A stretch of 64,000 bases of DNA from an uncultured Lachnospiraceae bacterium (GCA_903789615.1 CAIFEV010000010.1:8566-72565), one strand, 5' to 3'; positions 44,391-52,797 are shown, counted from the first letter of the stretch. Notes: a model not told the origin generated them from the letters alone. Made by a program: numbers and translations.

Positions 44391-45533
44391 ATGGAAACCT
44401 GGACACTGACGGCACTCTGCCATTTCGGACTGGAATCGGTCCTGAAACGGGAAATATACGATCTCGGCTATGACATCACGCAGGTGCGGGACGGAGAAGT
44501 GAGCTTCACCGGAGATGCCGAGGCGGTGGCGCGCGCCAACATCTGGCTGCGGACAGCGGAGCGGCTTCTGCTTGAAGTCGGGCGCGTGAGCGCGCATACC
44601 TACGATGAGCTGTTCGAAAACGTAAAAGCGCTCCCCTGGGAGGCATTCATTCCGCTTCACGGAAAGTTCTGGGTTACCAAGGCCAATGCCGTGAACTGCC
44701 AGCTGTACTCTCCCTCGGATATTCAGTCCATTGTCAAAAAGGCCATTGTTGAACGGCTGAAGGAAAAATACCATGTCGCCTGGTTCCCGGAGGACGGAGA
44801 GGAGTACCCGATCCGCGTCCGGGGGCGCAAGGACGAATTCGCCATCTGTCTGGACACGAGCGGACCGTCGCTTCACAAGCGGGGATACCGCACGGAGGCC
44901 GGCGGCGCGCCGATTTCAGAAACTCTGGCGGCAGCCCTGATTGGCCTTACGCGCTTCAGAAAGGGACGCATTCTGGTCGATCCGTTCTGCGGGAGCGGGA
45001 CATTTGCCATTGAGGCGGCGCTGATCGCAGCGAACCGTGCGCCGGGACTTACGCGGGATTTCACGGCTGAAAAGTGGGCGGGGCTGATCCCGAAGAGATG
45101 CTTCACCGACGCGGTGGAGGAAGCGGAGGACCTGGAGGATCTGTCTGGCGTGGGCGACCTGCAGGGGTACGACATCGACGCGGACGTTCTGCGGTATGCG
45201 AGAGCCAATGCGGCGCGGGCCGGCGTGGATTCGCTCATCCACTTCCAGCAGCGGGATGTGGCGGATCTGCACCATGCGAAGAAATACGGATTCATCATCA
45301 CGAATCCGCCGTATGGCGAGCGCATGGGCAGTGAGGACGAGCTTGAGGGGCTGTACCGCACGCTCGGCAGCCGGTTTGCGGCTCTGGACAGCTGGTCATG
45401 CTATGTCATCACACCGTACGCGGATATCGAGAAAGCATTCGGCCGGAAGGCGACGAAAAACCGGAAAGTGTACAACGGTATGATACGGACTTACTTTTAT
45501 TCTTTTGAAGGGCCAAAGCCTGTGCACAAATAA
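44391..45533 (+). CDS. THUMP-domain class I SAM-dependent RNA methyltransferase (RlmL/YpsC-like)
   Basis: The 380-aa protein has an N-terminal ferredoxin-like/THUMP region (about 1-155) and a methyltransferase domain with VDPFCGSGTFAIEAALIA (about 199-216) and IITNPPYGERMG (NPPY, typical of exocyclic N2-guanine methylation). It most likely methylates 23S rRNA. The start at 44391 has no ribosome site and is 115 bp from the IS607 end. Direct repeats TGAGTAGCAG at 44277 and 44376 flank the intervening segment. Confidence 0.87.
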   Translation: METWTLTALCHFGLESVLKREIYDLGYDITQVRDGEVSFTGDAEAVARANIWLRTAERLLLEVGRVSAHTYDELFENVKALPWEAFIPLHGKFWVTKANAVNCQLYSPSDIQSIVKKAIVERLKEKYHVAWFPEDGEEYPIRVRGRKDEFAICLDTSGPSLHKRGYRTEAGGAPISETLAAALIGLTRFRKGRILVDPFCGSGTFAIEAALIAANRAPGLTRDFTAEKWAGLIPKRCFTDAVEEAEDLEDLSGVGDLQGYDIDADVLRYARANAARAGVDSLIHFQQRDVADLHHAKKYGFIITNPPYGERMGSEDELEGLYRTLGSRFAALDSWSCYVITPYADIEKAFGRKATKNRKVYNGMIRTYFYSFEGPKPVHK

Positions 45534-45560
45534 AGTGCAGAAAGTGATAAAGTGAAGACT

Positions 45561-46157
45561 ATGAAAAAAATCATTTTTGCGTCCAACAATCAGGGGAAGA
45601 TCCGGGAGGTCAAGGATATGCTGGCGGACCCGGACGTGGAAGTCCTCTCGATGAAAGAAGCTGGAATTGACATGGACATCGAGGAGAACGGCACCACGTT
45701 TCAGCAAAATGCGCTCATCAAGGCGCGTGCGGTGTGGAACGAGACGCACGAGCTGACGATTGCCGATGATTCGGGGCTGGAGATCGACTGGATGAACGGC
45801 GAGCCGGGCGTGTACTCCGCGCGCTTCATGGGGCATGACACGAGTTACGACGTCAAGAACGCGGCGATCCTGGAGAAGATGAAGGACGTAAAGGGAGCGG
45901 ACCGCTCTGCGCGCTTTGTCTGCGCGATGGCGGCGATCCTGCCGGACGGCCGCGAGATCACGACCCGGGGGACAATGGAGGGCGTGATCGCGGACAAAGT
46001 CCAGGGCAGCAACGGCTTCGGGTATGATCCGATCCTGTATCTGCCGGAGTACGGCAAAACCTCGGCGCAGCTCACGGAGGACGAGAAAAACAGGATCAGT
46101 CACCGGGGGAAGGCGCTGCGGGAACTGGTGCGGGAACTCAGGCTTCTGAATGTCTGA
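45561..46157 (+). CDS. rdgB: XTP/dITP diphosphatase (HAM1/RdgB family)
   Basis: The 198-aa protein starts MKKIIFASNNQGKIREV, the substrate-binding SxNxxK signature of the Ham1 family, and continues ADDSGLEIDWMNGEPGVYSARF and GSNGFGYDPILYLPE. It removes non-canonical purine nucleotides. The ATG at 45561 is used; a GTG at 45552 is possible. It is followed by the phosphodiesterase gene after 12 bp, a common Clostridia arrangement. Confidence 0.92.
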   Translation: MKKIIFASNNQGKIREVKDMLADPDVEVLSMKEAGIDMDIEENGTTFQQNALIKARAVWNETHELTIADDSGLEIDWMNGEPGVYSARFMGHDTSYDVKNAAILEKMKDVKGADRSARFVCAMAAILPDGREITTRGTMEGVIADKVQGSNGFGYDPILYLPEYGKTSAQLTEDEKNRISHRGKALRELVRELRLLNV

Positions 46158-46169
46158 GAGGGTGAAAAC

Positions 46170-46658
46170 TTGAAAAAGATACTTGTGGTAAGCGACACAC
46201 ACAGGAAACTGACAAACCTGCAGAGAGCACTCGAGACGGAAAAAGGCGCGGATCTGCTGATCCATCTGGGCGACATCGAGGGCGACGAGGAAGAGATCCG
46301 GCGTCTGGCCGGCTGTCCGGTGGAGATGGTGAAGGGAAACAACGACTTTTTCTGTGCGCTTCCCCGGGAAGAGGAGATCTGGCTGGCGGGGCACAAGGCG
46401 TTTCTCACGCACGGACATGATTACGGCGTGTCCGTGGGGGATGAGATTCTTCGGGATGAGGCCAGGGCACGCGGCTGTGACATCGTCATGTATGGCCATA
46501 CGCACCGTCCGGTTCTGGACGAAAATGACGGCGGTCTCACGGTTTTAAATCCCGGGAGTCTTTCCTATCCCAGACAGATGGACCGTCGGCCGTCATATGC
46601 CGTGATTCTGGCGGAGACCGGGAAAAATTTATCGTTTGAACTGAAAGAATTAGGTTGA
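46170..46658 (+). CDS. YfcE/MJ0936-type metallophosphoesterase
   Basis: This 162-aa calcineurin-like phosphoesterase carries VVSDTHRK (DxH), HLGDIEG (GD), VKGNND (GNxD), THGHDYG (GHxH) and YGHTHRPV, so the metal site is complete. The TTG start follows GAGAGGGTGAAAAC. Paralogues hydrolyse phosphodiesters, but the physiological substrate is not known. It ends just before a promoter for the tRNA cluster. Confidence 0.88.
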   Translation: MKKILVVSDTHRKLTNLQRALETEKGADLLIHLGDIEGDEEEIRRLAGCPVEMVKGNNDFFCALPREEEIWLAGHKAFLTHGHDYGVSVGDEILRDEARARGCDIVMYGHTHRPVLDENDGGLTVLNPGSLSYPRQMDRRPSYAVILAETGKNLSFELKELG

Positions 46659-46684
46659 CAGCAGGGGAGGACGTATAATATAAT
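46655..46684 (+). promoter_or_regulatory. Promoter of the tRNA cluster
   Basis: TTGACA at 46655-46660 and TATAAT at 46679-46684, 18 bp apart. The -35 overlaps the stop of the phosphoesterase gene. Confidence 0.85.
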
Positions 46685-46740
46685 ACATCTTGCGTTTCAC
46701 AGAAACGTCTTCGGATGTGATGCGCAGGATTTTGGGTTTA

Positions 46741-46815
46741 CGGGGTGTGGCTCAGCTTGGCTAGAGCGCTTGATTTGGGATCAAGAGGCCGCAGGTTCAA
46801 ATCCTGTCACCCCGA
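46741..46815 (+). tRNA. tRNA-Pro (anticodon TGG)
   Basis: A 75-nt cloverleaf with acceptor CGGGGTG/CACCCCG, anticodon stem CTTGA/TCAAG and loop TTTGGGA, and T-loop GTTCAAATC. First gene of the cluster. Confidence 0.95.
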
Positions 46816-46828
46816 TCCGCTTAATTTT

Positions 46829-46899
46829 GCGGGTGTAGTTCAATGGTAGAACACTAGCCTTCCAAGCTAGATACGTGGGTTCGATTCCCATCACCCGCT
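46829..46899 (+). tRNA. tRNA-Gly (anticodon TCC)
   Basis: A 71-nt cloverleaf with acceptor GCGGGTG/CACCCGC, anticodon stem CTAGC/GCTAG and loop CTTCCAA. Second gene of the cluster. Confidence 0.95.
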
Positions 46900-46904
46900 C
46901 TTGT

Positions 46905-46978
<74 letters not shown>

Positions 46979-47010
46979 CTTTTTGCATCGAAAGATGCAT
47001 CATATACTAT

Positions 47011-47085
47011 GGTGGGTGTAGCACAGTTGGTTAGCGCGTCAGATTGTGGCTCTGAAGGTCGTGGGTTCGAGTCCCATTACCCACC
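47011..47085 (+). tRNA. tRNA-His (anticodon GTG)
   Basis: A cloverleaf with the extra 5' G (47011) opposite C73, acceptor GTGGGTG/TACCCAC, anticodon stem CAGA/TCTG and loop TTGTGGC. Confidence 0.94.
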
Positions 47086-47098
47086 CTTGGACCGTTTT

Positions 47099-47170
47099 TG
47101 GGCTATCGCCAAGCGGTAAGGCACAGGGTTTTGATCCCTGCATTCGTTGGTTCGAATCCAACTAGCCCAG
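47099..47170 (+). tRNA. tRNA-Gln (anticodon TTG)
   Basis: A 72-nt cloverleaf with acceptor TGGGCTA/TAGCCCA, anticodon stem CAGGG/CCCTG and loop TTTTGAT. Confidence 0.94.
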
Positions 47171-47241
47171 CTTACAACCGGGCTGGGATGCGAACGGAAG
47201 ATATGTGCCTGCCGTGACAAAGGCGCCGGATGGTCTCAAAT

Positions 47242-47314
47242 GGGCTCATAGCTCAGCCGGTAGAGCACTAGACTTTTAATCTAGGTGTCCCGGGTTCGAA
47301 CCCCGGTGGGCTCA
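47242..47314 (+). tRNA. tRNA-Lys (anticodon TTT)
   Basis: A 73-nt cloverleaf with acceptor GGGCTCA/TGGGCTC (two G-T pairs), anticodon stem CTAGA/TCTAG and loop CTTTTAA. Last gene of the cluster. Confidence 0.95.
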
Positions 47315-47324
47315 TCAAAAGAAT

Positions 47325-47361
47325 GCTCGCATTCACCCCGTCGGTGTATGTGAGCTTTTTT
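47325..47361 (+). terminator. Intrinsic terminator of the tRNA cluster
   Basis: GCTCGCATTCACC pairs with GGTGTATGTGAGC (one mismatch, one G-T), followed by six T. Confidence 0.85.
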
Positions 47362-47384
47362 GTTTAGGGAGGATTTCAAAAACT

Positions 47385-48194
47385 ATGGCCGAAGAAAAGA
47401 CCACGAAAAAAGCGAGAGTTCCGTACAAGGATCCCCGCAGAGAAAGAACGGAAAACAACAAGGACGTCGGCAAAGTTATCGCCGTTGTGTCCGGCAAGGG
47501 CGGCGTCGGCAAGTCGCTGATCACGTCGCTTCTCGCGGTTGAGTCGGTGAGAAGAGGCCACTCGACCGGCATTATGGACATCGATATAACAGGCCCGTCC
47601 ATCCCGAAATCGTTCGGCCTTCACGGCCGTCTTCTGGCTAGTGCGGACGGTTCCGCGCTGCTGCCGGCCAAAACCCGCACCGGCATCCAGGTCGTTTCGA
47701 TGAACCTGCTCATCGGCGAGGAGCAGCCGGTCATCTGGAGAGGACCGATCATCTCCGGAACGGTCGGCGAGTTCTGGACCAAGACGGTCTGGGGGAAGAC
47801 GGATTATCTCTTCGCGGACTGCCCGCCGGGAACCGGTGACGTTCCGCTCACGCTGTTCCAGACCGTTCCGGTGGCCGGGATCGTCGTTGTCACCTCTCCG
47901 CAGGACCTGGTGTCCCTGATTGTGGAAAAGGCTGTCAACATGGCGAAGATGATGAACGTGCCGATTCTTGGCATTGTGGAGAACATGTCGTACTTTGTAT
48001 GCCCGAACTGCGGGCAGAAGCACGCGATCTTCGGCGAGAGCCATGTGGAAGAGATTGCCGAAAAGAACGGCATCGGCGCCGTGGCAAAGCTTCCGATCGA
48101 CCCGTCCGTTGCGGCCGCGGTGGACGCAGGGAATGTCGAGTCGCTGGACACATCAGCCCTGAAGGAAATCTCCGATCTGATCTTCGGGGAATAA
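47385..48194 (+). CDS. Mrp/NBP35-family ATPase, iron-sulfur cluster carrier
   Basis: The 269-aa P-loop ATPase has a deviant Walker A, SGKGGVGKS (about residues 36-44), DIDITGPSIPKSFG, and CPNCGQ with the CxxC that bridges an Fe-S cluster between subunits. It is expected to load Fe-S clusters onto apoproteins in the cytoplasm (ApbC/Mrp role). The N-terminal 25 residues are charged; no DUF59 domain is present. It is a single gene between the tRNA cluster and the metal-resistance operon. Confidence 0.88.
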   Translation: MAEEKTTKKARVPYKDPRRERTENNKDVGKVIAVVSGKGGVGKSLITSLLAVESVRRGHSTGIMDIDITGPSIPKSFGLHGRLLASADGSALLPAKTRTGIQVVSMNLLIGEEQPVIWRGPIISGTVGEFWTKTVWGKTDYLFADCPPGTGDVPLTLFQTVPVAGIVVVTSPQDLVSLIVEKAVNMAKMMNVPILGIVENMSYFVCPNCGQKHAIFGESHVEEIAEKNGIGAVAKLPIDPSVAAAVDAGNVESLDTSALKEISDLIFGE

Positions 48195-48216
48195 TACAAC
48201 GAAAACATAGGATTTA

Positions 48217-48255
48217 TCAGGCGCACAGGAGCAGAAAAAGCCCCTGCGCGCCTGA
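48217..48255. terminator. Hairpin downstream of the mrp gene
   Basis: TCAGGCGCACAGG pairs with CCTGCGCGCCTGA with one mismatch. No T-run follows on the plus strand, so it is only a possible terminator. Confidence 0.5.
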
Positions 48256-48381
48256 TTGCGTACAGGGGACAAGTGTTCGGGACGGATGGCGGAATCTTCT
48301 TGACAAATGCCTTGCCTCGTATTACTATGAACACATGAACAGATAAGCATATGTTCAAATCACAGAAAGAGAGGAACTTCC

Positions 48382-48678
48382 ATGGACGATCAGGAGGTGA
48401 AGGATGTCGCCGATGTGTTCCGTATCTTCGGCGATCCGACCCGCGTGCGGATTCTGGGACTGCTGATGGAAGGCGAGTTCAGCGTTACCGACATAACACA
48501 GAAGCTGGACATGACCCAGTCGGCGGTGTCTCATCAGCTCCGGATCCTTCGGGATTCCAGGCTGGTGAGGAGCCGGCGCGACGGCAAGCAGATATTTTAT
48601 GCGCTGGACGATGATCACGTGCGGACCATTCTCTTTATGGGACTTGAGCATGTGCGCGAAGCGGAGAGCGGAAAGTGA
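48382..48678 (+). CDS. ArsR/SmtB-family metal-responsive repressor
   Basis: The 98-aa winged-helix protein has FRIFGDPTRVRILGLLM and the recognition helix DMTQSAVSHQLRIL, followed by the wing RRDGKQIFYALDDDHV. An ELCVCDL-type Cys motif is absent; the C-terminal DDDHVRTILFMGLEHV could hold a CzrA-like His/Asp zinc site. It heads the operon with an HMA protein and a P1B ATPase, so it is likely to repress it until zinc, cadmium or a similar metal is in excess. ATG follows GAGAGGAACTTCC. Confidence 0.88.
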   Translation: MDDQEVKDVADVFRIFGDPTRVRILGLLMEGEFSVTDITQKLDMTQSAVSHQLRILRDSRLVRSRRDGKQIFYALDDDHVRTILFMGLEHVREAESGK

Positions 48679-48688
48679 GGGCACGGTT

Positions 48689-48898
48689 ATGAGAAAGAAG
48701 TATGCAATCGCTGTGGACTGCGCAAACTGCGCGGCAAAGGTTGAAAATGCGCTGAATGGGATGCCGGGACTGAAGGCCCAGGTGAATTTCATGACGCAGA
48801 AGATGACGCTGGAGGCGGAGACGATCGATGAGGCGCTCCTTGCAAGCGTAGAGAAGACAGCCAGAAAAATCGAGCCGGAGTTTGAGATCAAAAAGTAA
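48689..48898 (+). CDS. Small HMA-domain metal-binding protein
   Basis: The 69-aa protein is a single heavy-metal-associated domain with CANCAAKVENAL (CxxC, residues 10-13) and the usual beta-alpha-beta length. The ATPase encoded 48 bp downstream lacks its own N-terminal HMA, so this looks like the detached metal-binding domain or metallochaperone for it. ATG 48689 lacks a strong ribosome site; it follows the arsR stop by 10 bp. Confidence 0.85.
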   Translation: MRKKYAIAVDCANCAAKVENALNGMPGLKAQVNFMTQKMTLEAETIDEALLASVEKTARKIEPEFEIKK

Positions 48899-48946
48899 GG
48901 CAGGATGAGCTGCGGCCGGAAAGGGAATGAAGGACAGGAGACGGAT

Positions 48947-50827
48947 ATGGATGGAAAACAGAAAAAACAATTGAAGTGGATCTGCCTGACCGGTGCTATT
49001 TACGCGCTGATCCTGATCGTCCTGCACACAGGGTCTGGCAAGACGTTTAATATCTTTCCGGTTAATTTCCTGCTTTTTCTGGTTCCCTACCTCATGGTGG
49101 GGTGGAAGGTGATCCGCAAGTCGCTCATCAACATCCGCCACGGCCAGATCTTTGACGAGAACTTCCTGATGATGGTGGCGACCTTCGGCGCGCTGGCGAT
49201 CGGCGAATACTCCGAGGCGGTGGCCGTCATGCTGTTCTATCAGGTAGGCGAGTTCTTCGAGGATTTTGCCGTCGACCGTTCCCGCCGCTCCATCACGGCA
49301 CTGATGGATATCGCGCCGGAATATGCCAACGTTGAGAGTTCCGGAGAGCTCGTTCAGGTTGATCCGGAAGATGTGAAGGTCGGCGACATCTTCGTCGTGC
49401 GCCCGGGTGAGAGGGTCCCGCTTGACGGCGTTGTCACGGAAGGTGAGTCAATGCTTGACACGGCGGCACTCACCGGCGAGTCGGTTCCCCGCTCTGTTCA
49501 CGAAAACGATGAAGTCATCAGCGGATGCGTCAACGGAAGCGGTGTGCTCAAAATCCGTGCCGAAAAGGCATACGAAGATTCCACGGTCAGCCGGGTTCTT
49601 GACCTCGTGGAAAATGCCTCCGACCGCAAGGCGCGCACCGAAAACTTCGTAACCCGGTTCGCAAGGTACTACACGCCGGTCGTGGTATTTGCCGCGGTCC
49701 TGGTGGCAATTCTTCTCCCGCTGCTTTCGGGTGCTTCCTGGCAGCAGGGCCTCAAGAGCGCCTGCATCTTCCTGGTAGTGTCCTGCCCGTGCGCCTTCGT
49801 CCTGTCGGTGCCGCTTACATTTTTCGGGGGCATCGGCGCAGCGTCCCATATGGGAATCCTGATTAAGGGCAGCAACTACCTTGAGGCGGCGGCAAAACTG
49901 AAGACGGTCGTGTTCGACAAGACCGGAACGCTCACCCGCGGCGAGTTCTCCGTCACGAAGATTCTGCCATCTGACGGAACCAGTGAAGAGGAACTCCTCT
50001 CAAAAGCGGCTGCCGCAGAAGCGTACTCTACGCATCCGGTGGCGGAGTCGATCCGCCGGGCGTACGGAAAGACGGGGGAGACTCTGGATACTTCCGGGAT
50101 CAGCGAAAACACGGAAACGGCCGGTCACGGCGTGGCCGTCGTTGTAAACGGCCGGAAAATCTGCGCCGGAAACCGGAAGCTTATGGACGCAGAAGGAATT
50201 GCCATCCCGCCGGTTGAGACGTCCGGAACGGTCGTGTATGTGTCGGAGGACGGACGGTATCTCGGGGCTCTCGTTATCTCGGACGTTGTGAAGCCGGAGG
50301 CAAAGAAGGCGATCGAAGAGCTGCACGCCGCGGGCGTCACGAAGACAGTGATGCTCACCGGAGACAGAAAGGAGAGCGGCGAGGCTGTTGCCGGGGAGCT
50401 TGGACTTGACGAGGTATACACCGATCTTCTTCCGGGAGACAAGGTCGGGAAGGTTGAAGAACTTCTGGCCCGCGAAGACAAGAAGAGCCGGCTGGCATTT
50501 GTCGGGGACGGCATCAATGATGCGCCGGTCATCACAAGAGCGGATGTTGGATTCGCGATGGGCAGCATGGGATCGGATGCGGCGATCGAGGCGGCGGACA
50601 TTGTACTGATGGATGATGACACCCGTAAGGTTTCAAAGACCGTGCAGCTGGCCCGCCGGACGATGCGGATTGTCTACGAGAACATCACGTTTGCTCTTGT
50701 GGTCAAGATCACGGTTATGATTCTGAGTCTGTTTGCGGCGGCGAATATGTGGGAAGCGGTGTTCGCCGATGTCGGCGTGTCGGTGCTCTGCATTCTGAAT
50801 GCCATGCGGATGCTGCGCACAAAGTGA
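48947..50827 (+). CDS. Heavy-metal-exporting P1B-type ATPase (Zn/Cd/Pb-like)
   Basis: The 626-aa membrane pump has TGESVP (actuator), SCPCAFVLSVPL (transmembrane CPC metal site), DKTGTLTRG (phosphorylated Asp), HPVAESI (HP motif) and GDGINDAPVI. The N-terminus begins directly with transmembrane helices and has no HMA domain. The CPC context and the C-terminal helices fit the ZntA/CadA class more than copper pumps. ATG 48947 follows GGACAGGAGACGGAT; an upstream ATG (48905) is possible. The TetR gene follows after 7 bp. Confidence 0.9.
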   Translation: MDGKQKKQLKWICLTGAIYALILIVLHTGSGKTFNIFPVNFLLFLVPYLMVGWKVIRKSLINIRHGQIFDENFLMMVATFGALAIGEYSEAVAVMLFYQVGEFFEDFAVDRSRRSITALMDIAPEYANVESSGELVQVDPEDVKVGDIFVVRPGERVPLDGVVTEGESMLDTAALTGESVPRSVHENDEVISGCVNGSGVLKIRAEKAYEDSTVSRVLDLVENASDRKARTENFVTRFARYYTPVVVFAAVLVAILLPLLSGASWQQGLKSACIFLVVSCPCAFVLSVPLTFFGGIGAASHMGILIKGSNYLEAAAKLKTVVFDKTGTLTRGEFSVTKILPSDGTSEEELLSKAAAAEAYSTHPVAESIRRAYGKTGETLDTSGISENTETAGHGVAVVVNGRKICAGNRKLMDAEGIAIPPVETSGTVVYVSEDGRYLGALVISDVVKPEAKKAIEELHAAGVTKTVMLTGDRKESGEAVAGELGLDEVYTDLLPGDKVGKVEELLAREDKKSRLAFVGDGINDAPVITRADVGFAMGSMGSDAAIEAADIVLMDDDTRKVSKTVQLARRTMRIVYENITFALVVKITVMILSLFAAANMWEAVFADVGVSVLCILNAMRMLRTK

Positions 50828-50834
50828 GGCGTGT

Positions 50835-51488
50835 ATGGAAAAGGGAAATACAAGAGAGGCAATCGCGGAGAGCCTTAAGGAACTGACAGAGGGCAAGGAA
50901 TTTGAGAAAATCTCCGTCGGGGAGATCTGTGAGAACTGCGGCATCACCCGCAAGAGCTTTTACTATCATTTCCGTGACAAATACGATCTCGTCAGCTGGA
51001 TCTTCCGCAATGAATTCATGGACAAGGCGGCGGAAGTCGGGTACAAGAACTTCATGAACATGATCGACGCGCTGCTCAAATATCTGGCGTCGGAGCGCAC
51101 ATACTACCGCTCGGTCTTTTCCTACAGCGGTCAGAATTCCTTCAAGGATACGTTCATTGAGAGCATGATGCCTCTGGTGGAGTGCTACGCGGAGATTCTG
51201 TTCCCGGCGTGTGACGACCAGGTGATCCGGACCGGCTCGTACTTTTTCTGCGGCGGCGTAGCGTCTATGATCAAGGACTGGCTGATGACCGACATCTCGG
51301 CGGAGGAGCTGATTGAGACGGACCATTATCTGATGAAGGAAGCCGCGCGGATCATTCACATGCAGCAGACGCTGAAGGAAGTGGCAGGCGGCAAGGGACC
51401 CTTTGACGCGGGAGATGAGAAGCCCACACCGTCCCTGACGCAGGTGATGGAAGCGGAGAAAATCGCTACGAAGAAAAGCGACGAATAA
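50835..51488 (+). CDS. TetR-family transcriptional regulator
   Basis: The 217-aa protein has an N-terminal TetR helix-turn-helix (FEKISVGEICENCGITRKSFYYHFRDKYDLVSWIF, read as helix 2-turn-helix 3 at about residues 22-50). The ligand domain resembles the DhaS/TetR_C_8 group. It is the last gene of the metal operon (7 bp after the ATPase). Its target is unclear; it could modulate the operon or the downstream structured region. A hairpin with T-run follows. Confidence 0.82.
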   Translation: MEKGNTREAIAESLKELTEGKEFEKISVGEICENCGITRKSFYYHFRDKYDLVSWIFRNEFMDKAAEVGYKNFMNMIDALLKYLASERTYYRSVFSYSGQNSFKDTFIESMMPLVECYAEILFPACDDQVIRTGSYFFCGGVASMIKDWLMTDISAEELIETDHYLMKEAARIIHMQQTLKEVAGGKGPFDAGDEKPTPSLTQVMEAEKIATKKSDE

Positions 51489-51555
51489 TTCTGAATATTC
51501 GGCTTCCCGGTGCTGGAGCGGGGAGTCGGATTTTTATATCGTTAATATTCAGAAT
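51488..51555 (+). terminator. Terminator of the metal operon, flanked by a 12-bp inverted repeat
   Basis: GGCTTCCCG (51501-51509) pairs with CGGGGAGTC (51519-51527, two wobbles), then GGATTTTTA. Outside it, ATTCTGAATATT (51488-51499) is the exact reverse complement of 51544-51555. Confidence 0.75.
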
Positions 51556-51611
51556 AATAATCACAAAACGACGGCAAATAAAGTATTATAGCATTATTTT
51601 CAAAAATAGTA

Positions 51612-51645
51612 TTGACAAATAAAGAAAAGCATGGTACTTTATAAT
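51612..51645 (+). promoter_or_regulatory. Probable promoter of the structured noncoding region
   Basis: TTGACA lies at 51612-51617. TACTTT lies at 51635-51640 at 17-bp spacing, and a better TATAAT at 51640-51645 but at 22 bp. The region just upstream is AT-rich. Confidence 0.5.
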
Positions 51646-51649
51646 CAGT

Positions 51650-52134
51650 CAAAGGAACAGGGGACCTTCGAAAGGCAGCCGCCTTTCATCGAAAGAAGGC
51701 TCAGATTCCATTGAAAGGAGGTTGGTACCGTTGCCGTTCAATGATACTGACCTGGAAAGCAGCAGAACCTGAAGCTGCAGCGTTGAAAACCTTTGGAAGA
51801 AACGATTGTTAAAACGGATTGGTTCTGATAACAGCTGGTCGGAACGAAAAAGATAACCAAAGGGGACAGAAGAAGTAGGGTTCTGCAGGAGGAAAAAACA
51901 TCGAAGGAAATGCACTGACGTAAAATTTCTGAAGAGTTTTTTCAAAACTGGCTGTCCTTAAATTCACAAGCGAAAGCAAGTTGCAGCACCAAGTAACCGG
52001 AAGGTTGGCGGCCTTCCAAAACCAAAAAAGTCTTCCCGGGAATTTAAGGAAGACGAAAGGCAGTAACAAGTGAATAGTTCTGAAACATGAAGCGGCCGTT
52101 ATTTGCATTCTGCGAATAGCGGTCGTTTCATGTT
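51650..52134 (+). ncRNA. Candidate large structured noncoding RNA
   Basis: This stretch of about 480 nt contains no supportable ORF and many perfect pairings: GAAAGGC/GCCTTTC (51670/51681) inside CCTTC/GAAGG; CATTGAA/TTCAATG (51709/51737); GCAGAACC/GGTTCTGC (51762/51879) enclosing CCTTTGG/CCAAAGG (51790/51857); AGTTTT/AAAACT (51935/51944); GGAAGG/CCTTCC (51999/52012); and GTCTTCC/GGAAGAC (52030/52048). A 24-bp hairpin ends it. I do not recognise tmRNA, RNase P RNA, SRP RNA or a T-box. Confidence 0.55.
52084..52134. terminator. 24-bp hairpin shared by the structured region and the antitoxin gene
   Basis: AACATGAAGCGGCCG and onward (52084-52107) pairs with 52111-52134 with a few wobbles around a TTC loop. 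It overlaps the last codon of the convergent antitoxin gene. T-runs are short on both sides, so the terminator role is likely but not certain. Confidence 0.6.
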
Positions 52135-52432
52135 ATCTGACAGATTTCGCACTGGATTTCGGAACGAATTCCAGCCGGAGCTGCATACCAAGACCGGCTG
52201 CAATACGCTTCATCATAGCGAGACTCGGATTTCTGGTTCCGTTTTCGATCCGGCTGATGTCCGCCTGCGTAATGCCGGTACGTTTGGAAAGCTCTTTTTG
52301 CGTCAGCCCTTCTTTTGTGCGGGCGTCAATCATAGCCTGTATGATATCATATTCTGGTTCGAGAGCCTCATATTCCGCTTTTACTTCCGGGTCTTTAAGT
52401 GCGTTCTCTTTGTATTGACGATAACTGCTCAT
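52133..52432 (-). CDS. XRE/HigA-type antitoxin
   Basis: The 99-aa protein has a helix-turn-helix of the XRE/Cro class (TQKELSKRTGITQADISRIENG) in the C-terminal half and an acidic N-terminus. The gene overlaps the toxin gene stop by 4 bp. This toxin-first order is typical of HigBA. The protein should neutralise the toxin and bind the palindrome in the shared promoter. Confidence 0.85.
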   Translation of the reverse strand: MSSYRQYKENALKDPEVKAEYEALEPEYDIIQAMIDARTKEGLTQKELSKRTGITQADISRIENGTRNPSLAMMKRIAAGLGMQLRLEFVPKSSAKSVR

Positions 52433-52776
52433 GTTCCAAACCTTCTTTCATAGTCAGCTCTGTATTTTATGGCAAGTTCTATTTCAGAGCGAGGTGTTTT
52501 CTGCTTTTTTTTCACGAATCCATTTGTCAGTACTGCTTTTTTTCCGAAATAAAAGAAATAGAGTACTCGGGTGATATCTGAACTTTGCCTCACTCTGAGT
52601 TTAAAAATACCGTTTCCAAGCGGTGAGGAATATGGAGGCCTGAGAGCAGGCCCGTTTTTTTCCAGAAGATCGATGGTTCTCAGAGCTTTCGCCTTCATTT
52701 TTGGTTCCAGTGTGTCTAAGAAATTCTGTACGGGAGAAGTGCCATTTTCGAGATCGTAGAATTCAATCTGATACAT
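52429..52776 (-). CDS. HigB/RelE-type toxin (phage Gp49-like family)
   Basis: The 115-aa protein has the HigB/Gp49-like core: FLDTLEPKMKAKALRTIDLLEKNG, FKLRVRQSSDITRVLYFF and LTNGFVKKKQKTP (the KKTxKTP-like basic end). It is expected to cleave ribosome-bound mRNA. ATG 52776 follows GAGGAATACCACAT; an earlier codon at 52818 overlaps the promoter and is rejected. It is the first gene of the two-gene operon. Confidence 0.85.
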   Translation of the reverse strand: MYQIEFYDLENGTSPVQNFLDTLEPKMKAKALRTIDLLEKNGPALRPPYSSPLGNGIFKLRVRQSSDITRVLYFFYFGKKAVLTNGFVKKKQKTPRSEIELAIKYRADYERRFGT

Positions 52777-52797
52777 ATGTGGTATTCCTCTAAATTC

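Noticed and set aside
51715-51736. Resemblance to a T-box sequence (TTGGTACCG) in the structured region
   Set aside because: Only about 70-90 nt follow the probable transcription start, too short for the T-box specifier stem, and no synthetase or amino acid gene follows.
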